Part shown: piece after piece, positions 1-6,767 of the stretch
Numbering within the stretch: position 1 is the stretch's first letter
How the letters are laid out: every line of letters begins with the position of its first letter
Origin: Boseongicola sp.
Lineage (GTDB): Bacteria; Pseudomonadota; Alphaproteobacteria; Rhodobacterales; Rhodobacteraceae
DNA length: 48,126 nt
Direction: 5' to 3'
NCBI GenBank assembly: GCA_028824715.1
Contig: JAPPCV010000130.1
Span: forward strand, 1-48,126
Made by a program: the position numbers and the translations under genes
Notes under the pieces: generated by a model
The model's database searches: none
Told to the model about the DNA's origin: nothing
Seen by the model: the letters and a program-made list of their open reading frames with translations, nothing else

Positions 1-43
1 TACCTGCCGACCATGAGGGCGACATACAGACGGCAGACGCCTA

Positions 44-117
44 TTGCAACAAAAGACGCGCATTCACCTGTCGCCTGAACGCGACAGTCCCCTGCGCGAG
101 TTCTATGGCAGCGATCG
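44..117 (-). repeat. Palindromic IS-end-like repeat, copy 1
   Basis: This copy carries an imperfect hairpin (68-87) with arms CTGTCGCCT and ACGCGACAG around a GA tip, followed by a TGCGCGA block and ATGG. The same sequence, inverted, lies beside the tnpB remnant at 3847-3908. Similarity there also covers an ATTGCAA and a CGCGCATTCACCTG block on the left. A shorter copy is at 5799-5840. A hairpin with a CCTGAAGG tip is typical of IS200/IS605-type ends and of REP sequences derived from them. By orientation, any element attached to this copy would extend left, out of the window. Confidence 0.7.
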
Positions 118-168
118 GCTCCGGCGAACGCCGCGCCTGCCGAACGCCGCGAGAAGGAGGAGCGCAAC

Positions 169-342
169 ATGGAATTCCTGGGCGCGATCGGTCCGGTCGG
201 CGGGCGCGACATCCTGGTTCTTGCGCTGGCCGTCCGGTTCGGCATCAAATCCAGGAATGGCGCCTCAAGGCTCGATGAGGCCATTAGCGGGAAACAGGCC
301 AATTCGGCCAGCAACCACCCGCCAACCGGCATGCAGGCATGA
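169..342 (+). CDS. Possible small ORF of 57 codons, unrecognised
   Basis: This short ORF begins MEFLGAIGPV and ends PPTGMQA. An excellent AAGGAGG ribosome-binding sequence lies 8 nt before the ATG, which is the main reason to list it. Residues 15-23 (ILVLALAVR) are hydrophobic, but the stretch is too short for a confident membrane segment. The ORF stops 4 bp before the convergent moeA stop. I do not recognise the product. It could be a genuine small protein or the 5-prime stub of a larger gene lost downstream. Its last codons fall in a motif resembling 5543-5570, which suggests the 3-prime part may be repeat-derived. Confidence 0.3.
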   Translation: MEFLGAIGPVGGRDILVLALAVRFGIKSRNGASRLDEAISGKQANSASNHPPTGMQA

Positions 343-346
343 CATG

Positions 347-1585
347 TCATCTGAAGCTGCCGTAGGGAATGAAGCGCACCGGGTCGCCGCGCAGGATTTC
401 CCGGGCGTCGTCGCCGATCTCGACCAGGCCGTCAGCCCAGGCCAGCCCCGAAATCCGGCCAGAGCCCTCTGACATGAACACCTCTGCAGCACCGTCGGCA
501 TTCATGCGTGCGCGAAGGTACTCTCGCCGGCCGGCCTTCTTGGACTTCTCGAAGGCCGCCGGCACGCGGAATCCCAAGGGCTCGCGCCATCCTTCGCCTC
601 CCAGGACCCCAATGGCCGGGCGGGCAAAGATCAACGTGCAGACCAGCGCCGCAACCGGATTTCCGGGCAGCCCGAACACCGGAACGCCCCTCCAGACCCC
701 GAGCGCAAGCGGCCGGCCTGGCTTCAACGCGATGCGCCAGTCGCCAAGCGAACCCGATTCCGCCAGCAACGCCGATACATGATCCTCGTCCCCGGCCGAA
801 GCCCCACCCGACGTAAGAATGACATCGGCAGTTTCGGCGCCCGCATCGAGACGTGAACGCAGTGCGTCGCGGTCGTCCGGCACCAGTCCCAGGTCCACCG
901 GCTCCAGCCTCCAGTCCCGCACCAGGGACAAAAGCATGGGTCGGTTCGCGTCATATGTCCGGGCGGGATCGGAATCGGTGCCGCCCTGAACAATTTCGCT
1001 GCCGGTCGAAAGCACGGCGACCTTCAGCCTTTGGTGGACGCGAACTTCCTTGACGCCGGTTGCCACCAAGAGCGCAATCTCGGGCGGTCCAAGGCGGGTG
1101 CCGGCAGGGAACGCCAATTCGCCAGCCTTGACGTCCTCGCCCTTCATGCGGGTATTCGCGCCCTTCTTCACGGGACCCTCGAACGCGATGCTCTCGCCAT
1201 CCGTCGAGCAGTCCTCCTCCAGCACGACGGTATCGACGCCCGACGGCAGGAGCGCGCCGGTGAGTATGCGGATGGCATGTCCTTCCGGCACGTGTCCTGG
1301 AAACGGACACCCTGCAGCCGCACGCCCTTCAGCGAGCGGCAGCAGCTGGTCACCTGCGCCTGTGGCGCCGTGCGAGAATCCGTAGCCATCCACGGCCGAA
1401 TTGGCGCCCGGCGGATTCGCTCGGCGAGCCCGCACCGGCTCCGCAAGCAGCCGTCCGTCCGCATCCTCGGCAGGCACGCTCTCGCTGTCCACCGACAGGT
1501 GCACCGCCTCGCGCAGCCGCCGAAGCGCGTCGTCGACCGGAGTCCAGTCGACTCCGGGCGGCAAGGCGAAACAGTCGTTCTTCAT
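347..1585 (-). CDS. moeA: Molybdopterin molybdenumtransferase MoeA
   Basis: MoeA inserts molybdate into adenylylated molybdopterin, making active molybdenum cofactor in the cytoplasm. The 412-residue reading from MKNDCFALPP has the family landmarks: SAVDGYGF near residue 65, GALLPSG, VLSTGSEI, DANRPML, TSGGASAGDEDHV and GLPGNPVAA, followed by the C-terminal beta-barrel domain. The frame stays open 29 codons further upstream, but those residues do not look like MoeA, and ATG 1585 matches the usual N-terminus. The gene is the last of a minus-strand series with mobB, mobA and fdhD, and the 117-bp gap from mobB still suits one transcript. All four products serve molybdoenzymes, probably a formate dehydrogenase encoded nearby. 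Confidence 0.93.
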   Translation of the reverse strand: MKNDCFALPPGVDWTPVDDALRRLREAVHLSVDSESVPAEDADGRLLAEPVRARRANPPGANSAVDGYGFSHGATGAGDQLLPLAEGRAAAGCPFPGHVPEGHAIRILTGALLPSGVDTVVLEEDCSTDGESIAFEGPVKKGANTRMKGEDVKAGELAFPAGTRLGPPEIALLVATGVKEVRVHQRLKVAVLSTGSEIVQGGTDSDPARTYDANRPMLLSLVRDWRLEPVDLGLVPDDRDALRSRLDAGAETADVILTSGGASAGDEDHVSALLAESGSLGDWRIALKPGRPLALGVWRGVPVFGLPGNPVAALVCTLIFARPAIGVLGGEGWREPLGFRVPAAFEKSKKAGRREYLRARMNADGAAEVFMSEGSGRISGLAWADGLVEIGDDAREILRGDPVRFIPYGSFR

Positions 1586-1702
1586 GCGCGGCGGCGTCAG
1601 CATCCGGCAATTCCCGGTGCCCTTCCGAATCTGCCGTGCGGCATCCGGAAACTGGTCATGTCGCTCCGGCATCGCCGTGCCAAGTCGCCATGACAGGACA
1701 TT

Positions 1703-2206
1703 TCAGGCATCCTGAAGCCCCAGTTCATTCGAAATGAAGTCGGCGATCGCGGACGTGTCGTCGATGTGAAAGGCCGGCCGACCAATTGCCTTGGCGCCGC
1801 AATCCGATGCGACGGCCATGATCGTCCGATCATCGGAGGCGATCAGCTCATTGCCGGTCTCCGCTCGATGCGCCTCGATTTTCGGGTGCAGATCGCGCTT
1901 GTAACCCTCGACCAGGACCAGGTCCACGGGTGCGAGCTTTGCAAGCAGGACGGCAAGCCCCTGCTCCTCTTCGTCTCGCAACTCGTGCATCAACGCCCAG
2001 CGCCGGCGGCTTGCGAGCAAGACCTCGGTCGCACCGGCAACGCGGTGCCTGTAGCTGTCCTTGCCCTCTTGATCCACGTCGAACACGTGATGCGCGTGCT
2101 TCAGGGTCGAGACCTTGAGGCCCCGGGCAACGAACTCGGCAACGAGGCGCTCCATGAGGCCAGTCTTGCCCGAGTTCTTCCATCCGACAATCCCCCAGAC
2201 CTTCAT
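1703..2206 (-). CDS. mobB: Molybdopterin-guanine dinucleotide biosynthesis adaptor MobB
   Basis: MobB is a small P-loop GTP-binding protein that assists MobA in making the bis-molybdopterin guanine dinucleotide cofactor. The 167-residue product opens with KVWGIVGWKNSGKT, whose GWKNSGKT is the Walker A loop (residues 8-15). It is followed by STLKHAHH and, near residue 110, the LVLVEGYKRD motif seen across MobB. Length is normal for the family. The ATG overlaps the end of mobA by 4 nt (2203-2206), so the two are probably translationally coupled. Function is inferred from family membership. Confidence 0.93.
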   Translation of the reverse strand: MKVWGIVGWKNSGKTGLMERLVAEFVARGLKVSTLKHAHHVFDVDQEGKDSYRHRVAGATEVLLASRRRWALMHELRDEEEQGLAVLLAKLAPVDLVLVEGYKRDLHPKIEAHRAETGNELIASDDRTIMAVASDCGAKAIGRPAFHIDDTSAIADFISNELGLQDA

Positions 2207-2817
2207 GCCAGCTCCAGGAAGCCCTGAGCGCGATCGAGATCCTCGGGCGTGTTCACGTTGAAGAACGGGTCGAACTCCCGAACCGGAAACTCAGCCCTGG
2301 CCGCACCATGCCTGTCCGTCCAGTCGACGACCTTCCGAACGCCCTCAGACAATGCGGCTCTCAGGTCGTCCCGAAGGGCAACGGGCCAGAGGCCGAAGGT
2401 CGGATGCAGCCCGCCAGTGGTGCAGGCAAGCGCGATCTGCCCGCCCTGGCCCTCGGCTGCATCCAGGAGCCGGCCCACCAGATCGGCAGGAAGGAACGGG
2501 GTGTCTGCGGCGACCGTCACAATGTTCGCGACCCCACGGCCTGCCGCCCAGTCAAGTCCCGCCAGGACACCGGCCAGAGGACCTGCGTGTCCGGCGACTG
2601 GATCGGCGAGAACCGGGAGGCCGAATTTCGCAAACCGCGCCTTGTCGCCATTTGCATTCAATGCCAGTTCGCCCACCTGAGGCGCAATCCTTTCGATCAC
2701 GTGCTCCAGCATCGTCCTGTCACCGATGGTCAGGAGGCCCTTGTCGCCACCACCCATGCGACGCGCCAGGCCGCCAGCCAATATGGTGCCCGAGGGCAGG
2801 CTCATGTCCGCAGCCAT
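2203..2817 (-). CDS. mobA: Molybdenum cofactor guanylyltransferase MobA
   Basis: MobA transfers GMP from GTP to molybdenum cofactor, giving the guanine dinucleotide form used by DMSO-reductase-family enzymes such as formate dehydrogenase. The 204-residue protein has the nucleotidyltransferase signature LAGGLARRMGGGDKG near residues 13-27. The metal-binding Asp is in AADTPFLP near residue 100, and the C-terminal VNTPEDL motif is present. Translation may begin at the first Met or at Met5 (MSLPSGTILAGG), since both are short of the signature. The gene overlaps mobB downstream. A 151-bp gap separates it from fdhD upstream. Confidence 0.93.
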   Translation of the reverse strand: MAADMSLPSGTILAGGLARRMGGGDKGLLTIGDRTMLEHVIERIAPQVGELALNANGDKARFAKFGLPVLADPVAGHAGPLAGVLAGLDWAAGRGVANIVTVAADTPFLPADLVGRLLDAAEGQGGQIALACTTGGLHPTFGLWPVALRDDLRAALSEGVRKVVDWTDRHGAARAEFPVREFDPFFNVNTPEDLDRAQGFLELA

Positions 2818-2968
2818 GGGTCGACCCGGCCGTTGGAATTCTGCGGTCCGGTTGGGACCGGAATTGTCCCGAAGCTTGGATCCGTTGCCGATTCCGCCAT
2901 CGAGGCAACCGGCCCAGATTCCGTGTTTGGCGGCTTCCGCACCCGTGCAGAGGTCCGTGCATGAGGCG

Positions 2969-3850
2969 TCATCGGCGACTTCCCTTTCGCTGGTGCCTGC
3001 GCTCTTCCGACATCACATGCGCAGGTTCGGCGTCCCGAACAAGACGCCGTTCGCCCGACAGGCATACGAAACGATGCCCGCGCATGCGGCCGATCAGCGT
3101 CAGGCCAACTTCGCGGGCAATCTCCACGCCCCACGCCGTGAACCCGGATCGGGAGACGAGTGCGGGAATGCCCATCAGGGAACACTTGATCACCATTTCC
3201 GAGGTCAGGCGTCCGGTCGTGTAGAGGATCTTGTCGTTCCCGGAGACCTCGTTGCTCAGCATCCACCCCGCGATCTTGTCGACCGCGTTGTGGCGGCCGA
3301 CATCCTCCATGTAGACCAGCGCCCGATCCGCCTCGCAGAGGACGGTACCGTGTATTGCGCCCGCCGACAGATAGAGCGACGGCGTCCGGTTTATGGCTTG
3401 CGCAAGGGAATACAGCCACGATGTCCGCAGTTCGGCATCCGGCAATGTCAGATCCTCAAGACCCTCCATGACGTCTCCGAAGACGGTACCCACGGCGCAC
3501 CCGCTTGTTCGGGTCTTTTTCTTGAGCTTTTCCTCGTAGCTGGTCTCGCCGTCGGTGCGCAGCACGACGGTTTCGAGTTCGGCGTCAAAGTCAACGCCAG
3601 AGATTCTTTCGCCGGGCTGCAGCATGCCCTGATTCCGCAAGAATCCAAGTGCCAGATACTCGGGATAATCGCCGATGGTCATGACTGTCACGATTTCCTG
3701 CCCGTTCAGGAAGATCGTCAGCGGACGCTCCTCGACCACGGAAATCTCCGCGCTGGCCCCGGCCTCGTCGACGCCCTTGACGGCGCGCGTCAGCCGCGCG
3801 TCCCCCGGATCTGGAGCGATCAGGAACCGACCGGCGCCTTCACGACCCAT
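2969..3850 (-). CDS. fdhD: Formate dehydrogenase accessory sulfurtransferase FdhD
   Basis: FdhD passes sulfur from a cysteine desulfurase to the molybdenum cofactor of formate dehydrogenase. The 293-residue protein has the family core: EERPLTIFLNG near residue 40, GDYPEYLALGFL near 60-71, and the cysteine loop TSGCAVGT with Cys118. It has one Cys where E. coli FdhD has a CxxC pair. EDVGRHNAVDKIAG and TGRLTSEMV follow. The start is odd: the only plausible ATG (3848-3850) sits at the edge of the palindromic repeat beside the tnpB remnant, and no Shine-Dalgarno sequence is visible. The first 35 residues are not conserved family sequence. The native promoter or first codons may therefore have been replaced by the insertion. 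Confidence 0.92.
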   Translation of the reverse strand: MGREGAGRFLIAPDPGDARLTRAVKGVDEAGASAEISVVEERPLTIFLNGQEIVTVMTIGDYPEYLALGFLRNQGMLQPGERISGVDFDAELETVVLRTDGETSYEEKLKKKTRTSGCAVGTVFGDVMEGLEDLTLPDAELRTSWLYSLAQAINRTPSLYLSAGAIHGTVLCEADRALVYMEDVGRHNAVDKIAGWMLSNEVSGNDKILYTTGRLTSEMVIKCSLMGIPALVSRSGFTAWGVEIAREVGLTLIGRMRGHRFVCLSGERRLVRDAEPAHVMSEERRHQRKGSRR

Positions 3851-3908
3851 GGGATTTCGCGCAGGGGACTGTCGCCTTCAGGCAACAGGTGAATGCGCGC
3901 CCCTTGCA
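3847..3908 (+). repeat. Palindromic repeat copy 2, left end of the TnpB remnant
   Basis: The hairpin has arms CTGTCGCCT (3869-3877) and AGGCAACAG (3880-3888) around TC. It is the inverse of copy 1, sharing roughly 60 positions with it. It lies between the fdhD ATG and the first tnpB-like codons, the place expected for the left end of an IS200/IS605-type element. Confidence 0.72.
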
Positions 3909-4440
3909 ATGGCGGCCGGCCTGGCCCGGAAGGAACGGAGATCGAAGCGGCGCAGAATGGCACGCAGGAACCTCGCCCGCCACCACGCACGCGTCGCCGC
4001 GGGGCGGCGGGACTTCCTGCACATGCTCTCCCACGGCCTGCCTTCCCGGCATCGCGTGATTGCGATGGAAGACCTGAACATGGACGCGCTGAAGCGCGCG
4101 ATGCTCGCCAGGTCGATTCACGATGCCGCGTGGACGCAGTTGCGGGACATGCTGACTTGCAAGGCTGAAAGCGCCGGTGGGTCCGTGGTCCTGGTCGATC
4201 CGCGCGGCCCCTCCCGGAGATGCAGCGGATGCGGGCATGCGCCCGACAGGCCGTAGACGTTCGCGGACAGGGTGCACGGCCGCGACGGTTGCGACCTCGT
4301 CCTTGACCGCGACGTCAACGCGGCCCGCAACGTGCTGCAACAGTTCGGGGGGCCGGGAACCGGCCATCGGTCGCGAAGCGTGCGGGTTGCCGCGTAGCCT
4401 GGCCGAGAAGCCGCGGCCTTCAGGTGACGGAGTGTTCACT
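3851..4440 (+). mobile_element. Decayed IS200/IS605-type (IS1341-like) element
   Basis: The element consists of a left-end palindrome (3869-3888), a 5-prime-truncated and stop-interrupted tnpB, and a degenerate right-end hairpin (4411-4430). The right end has arms CCGCGGCCT and AGGTGACGG around TC and is followed by AGTGTTCACT, which resembles right ends of TnpB elements. No tnpA is present. It separates fdhD from azlC, which are divergently transcribed. Exact boundaries cannot be fixed without an empty site for comparison. Confidence 0.7.
3909..4397 (+). pseudogene. tnpB: tnpB remnant (C-terminal half, nonsense mutation)
   Basis: Translation from 3909 gives an arginine-rich helix (ARKERRSKRRRMARR), then HRVIAMEDLNM, the RuvC-II segment with its Glu. 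The CSGCGHAP zinc half-site follows, and after an in-frame TAG (4254-4256) comes DLVLDRDVNAARN, the RuvC-III segment. Together these identify a TnpB nuclease. The N-terminal half with the first RuvC motif is absent. The second zinc pair, normally CxxC, reads RDGC, so one ligand is lost. The remnant frame closes at TAG 4395-4397. Truncation, a nonsense codon and a lost ligand agree that no active nuclease is made. Confidence 0.85.
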
Positions 4441-4496
4441 GATTGCGCCCCTTCCTGCGTGTGCTATTCGCGCCTGGCAGAGATTAGGGCCGGACC

Positions 4497-5198
4497 ATGT
4501 CCTTAGCCACAGGAAAATCCGCTTTCCTCGAAGGATTAATCTCCGGCGTGCCGTTCCTCTTTGTCGCCGGTCCGTTTGCCTTTCTGTTCGGGGTCGTCGC
4601 CGTCGAGACTGGTCTGGACATTCCCCAATCGGTCGGAATGTCCCTCGTCGTGATCGCTGGAGCCGCACAGTTCACTGCCGTGCAACTTCTGTCGGAGGCA
4701 GCGCCGATCTGGGTGGCGATGGCGGCGGCACTTGCCGTCAACCTGCGAATGGCGATGTATTCCGCGTCACTTCAGCCACATCTGGGGTCGGCTCCGTTCT
4801 GGCAGCGCGTGATCGTTTCGTATCTCAATTTTGACATCAGCTACGCGCTTGGAATCGCGCACTTCGACGAGCGGCCCGAACGGCCGGTGAACCAAAAAGT
4901 TGCCTACTTTCTCGGAACGATCGCATTGACGGCACCGTTTTGGGTGATTGGGACCTTGATTGGCGCGGCAGTGGGCGGGGCGCTGCCCGACAACGCGTTG
5001 ATCGACTTTGCGATGCCGATCCTGTTCCTGGCAATCGTGGGGCCGATGCTCAAGACGCTTGCCCATCTTGCAACCGCCGTGTCGTCGGCGTTCGCGGCAA
5101 TGCTCCTGTTCTGGCTGCCGACAGGCATCGGCCTCTTGATCGCCGCCGCAATTGCGATGGCAGTGGGCGCTGAAATCGAGAGAAGGCGAGGTCGGTGA
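4497..5198 (+). CDS. azlC: AzlC family branched-chain amino acid exporter, large subunit
   Basis: AzlC with AzlD forms an inner-membrane exporter of branched-chain amino acids. The 233-residue product begins with GLISGVPFLFVAGPFAFLFGVVA. The conserved VVIAGAAQFTAVQLL segment lies near residues 51-65, followed by NLRMAMYSASLQPHL. Several further hydrophobic segments make it a polytopic membrane protein of usual AzlC length. The stop overlaps the azlD GTG start, so the subunits are coupled. The region before the ATG has only a weak AGGG ribosome site. The tnpB remnant ends about 55 bp upstream, so any native promoter must be very short or was altered. Confidence 0.9.
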   Translation: MSLATGKSAFLEGLISGVPFLFVAGPFAFLFGVVAVETGLDIPQSVGMSLVVIAGAAQFTAVQLLSEAAPIWVAMAAALAVNLRMAMYSASLQPHLGSAPFWQRVIVSYLNFDISYALGIAHFDERPERPVNQKVAYFLGTIALTAPFWVIGTLIGAAVGGALPDNALIDFAMPILFLAIVGPMLKTLAHLATAVSSAFAAMLLFWLPTGIGLLIAAAIAMAVGAEIERRRGR

Positions 5199-5521
5199 GT
5201 CATTCGGCGACCGAGATCTGGGCGATCATCGCCGTGCTGGGCGTGGGCACCTTCCTGATCCGCTTCTCCTTCCTCGGGCTGGTCGGTGCTCGAAGGATGC
5301 CGGATTGGCTGCTTCGCCACTTGCGCTACACGCCTGTGGCAGTGCTGCCGGGCCTGGTCGCGCCGCTCGTCGCATGGCCGGATGCCGCTGGAGGAGACAC
5401 CGATCCGGCACGCCTTGCCGCGGCACTTGCAACGCTGGCCGTTGCGTTCTGGCGAAAGAACGTCCTTTGGGGCGCATTGGCCGGTGCGACAACGCTTGAA
5501 GCTCTCAACTGGGTGTTCTGA
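5195..5521 (+). CDS. azlD: AzlD family branched-chain amino acid exporter, small subunit
   Basis: This is the 108-residue small partner of AzlC. It starts with GTG at 5195, inside a GTGA overlap with the azlC stop. It has the pattern of the family: a first membrane helix (IWAIIAVLGVGTFLIRF), then RRMPDWLLRHLRYTPVAVLPGLVAPLV, and a short C-terminal helix ending in NWVF. The arrangement azlC-azlD with overlapping ends is the common one and supports an obligate heteromer. The substrate range is inferred from the family, not from this sequence. Confidence 0.88.
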   Translation: MSHSATEIWAIIAVLGVGTFLIRFSFLGLVGARRMPDWLLRHLRYTPVAVLPGLVAPLVAWPDAAGGDTDPARLAAALATLAVAFWRKNVLWGALAGATTLEALNWVF

Positions 5522-5849
5522 ATCGCTTCCCAGGCGATCGGCAACCACTCTGACCGGCATGCAGTTGCATCGCGATCAGTGGAAATTGCCGTGTCGCCGG
5601 TCAGTGGCCTCGTTGCCGAACTCACCGACAGGAACGGCGGAGAAAGCTTCAGGCACTGTCCCGTTCAGGTCGGGGACATTGTGATTGGCGGCCGCCCGTG
5701 CAAGTTCCTCCGGATTGGAGCATATTCTGGACTGTGTTGCTGGCTTCATTGTCAGGTCGGGATGGCGGGCGCTTTCGGTGTCGCCCCCGAGTGATCGCCC
5801 CGTCGCCTGAAGGCGACAGTCCGTTGCGCGAGATCCATGGAGAGAAGGC
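5522..5849. other. Intergenic region between azlD and the VOC gene
   Basis: I see no convincing gene here. Open frames exist on both strands (5579-5794 plus, 5576-5851 minus), but neither looks like a protein I know. Two features stand out: a motif at 5543-5570 containing ACCGGCATGCAG that resembles 306-340, and repeat copy 3 at the right end. The segment may be debris of an insertion. Confidence 0.5.
5799..5840 (-). repeat. Palindromic IS-end-like repeat, copy 3
   Basis: A near-perfect hairpin with GTCGCCT (5802-5808) and AGGCGAC (5811-5817) around GA is followed by TCCGTTGCGCGAGATCCATGG. This matches copies 1 and 2 from the hairpin to the ATGG, but not on the outer side. It ends 9 bp before the VOC gene start, so the hairpin would fall in that gene's 5-prime leader. 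Confidence 0.68.
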
Positions 5850-6248
5850 ATGAGAATTTACGTGACCAGCATCTTTGTCGATGACCAGGACAAAGCGGAA
5901 AAATTCTACACTGATGTCCTCGGTTTCAAGGTGAAGAACAATGTTCCTTTAGGTGAAAACCGTTGGCTGACAGTCGTGTCGCGTGAAGACCCCGAGGGAA
6001 CGGAACTGCTGCTTGAGCCAAGCGACCATCCTGCTGTGAGGCCCTACATGGAAGCACTGGTTTCCGATGGCATCCCTGCACACTCCTTTCAGGTGCAAGA
6101 CCTCGATGCGGAACGAAAGAGGTTGGGCGACCTGGAAGTGGAGTTTACCGTTGAGCCGATGGATGCTGGGCCTGTCCGCATGGCGGTCTTCGACGACACT
6201 TGTGGGAACCTTGTTCAGTTGATCCAGGTGATGGACGCTGCCCAATAG
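5850..6248 (+). CDS. VOC (glyoxalase/bleomycin-resistance fold) family protein
   Basis: The 132-residue protein shows one vicinal-oxygen-chelate domain. RIYVTSIFVDDQDKAEKFYTDVLGFKV is the first beta-alpha-beta module, and the C-terminal module ends in FDDTCGNLVQLIQV. The family includes glyoxalase I, dioxygenases and antibiotic-binding proteins. Candidate metal ligands are the Glu in GTELLLEP and His and Gln residues elsewhere. The exact reaction cannot be read from sequence. A GGAGAGAAGG ribosome site precedes the ATG and overlaps the end of repeat copy 3. A hairpin lies 30 bp after the stop. It appears to be a single-gene unit. Confidence 0.85.
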   Translation: MRIYVTSIFVDDQDKAEKFYTDVLGFKVKNNVPLGENRWLTVVSREDPEGTELLLEPSDHPAVRPYMEALVSDGIPAHSFQVQDLDAERKRLGDLEVEFTVEPMDAGPVRMAVFDDTCGNLVQLIQVMDAAQ

Positions 6249-6278
6249 TCAACATCACGCAGTCGGCATGATATCGAC

Positions 6279-6303
6279 CCGAACGGCAATGCCAGCCGTT
6301 CGG
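6279..6303 (+). terminator. Hairpin downstream of the VOC gene
   Basis: A perfect 9-bp stem, CCGAACGGC and GCCGTTCGG, encloses a 7-nt loop. No T-run follows, so it is at best a weak or factor-assisted terminator, or an mRNA-stabilising end. The rest of 6249-6508 shows no gene I can support. Confidence 0.4.
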
Positions 6304-6508
6304 TCAAACTGCAGAATTCGGCAGCATGGGCCTTGGGCAGATCTTCGCCGCGCAGGAGACGAATGGCAGCAACTGCAAGCGAGGCGCGGCGGTCACGTCG
6401 CCCCACCATCCAATCGGGTTGAGTCAGCGCATATGCGGCAAGACACGACGGAGTTCCACGTCTCGGAAAATGCCCAGTCTTGCGTCCAGGACAAAGCGGT
6501 GCAGAAGC

Positions 6509-6643
6509 TCAGGAATTGAAGATGGCGAGGAAAATCAGGACCAGAAAGCAGACAATCGTGACGTTCTTCACCCAAGTCACGAAGCCCGAGAATACGGCTT
6601 CCTGATCTGCAACTTCCATTTCACCGTGTTTGTGGTCGGCCAT
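6509..6643 (-). CDS. aa3-type cytochrome c oxidase subunit IV (44 residues)
   Basis: The minus strand encodes MADHKHGEMEVADQEAVFSG, then FVTWVKNVTIVCFLVLIFLA and IFNS. This fits the small bacterial aa3 oxidase subunit IV family (COX4_pro_2): a short polar N-terminus with an acidic patch, one membrane helix (about residues 22-41) and no C-terminal domain. In Rhodobacter and Paracoccus this subunit packs against the catalytic core of the respiratory oxidase and is encoded away from the main subunits. A GGAG and GGAAG precede the ATG. The frame ends cleanly with TGA. It is below usual gene-calling length and easy to miss. The other oxidase genes are not in the window. Confidence 0.85.
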   Translation of the reverse strand: MADHKHGEMEVADQEAVFSGFVTWVKNVTIVCFLVLIFLAIFNS

Positions 6644-6767
6644 GCTTCCAGTCTCCGGCACACGTGCAGACCTTCAATAGCGCACGGCCCAGACCCTGTC
6701 ACCACCTGAAATCGCGCAAAAGGTCGCATTCGCGCATCGAGTCGGGAACGCCGAAGTCTTCACCGCG

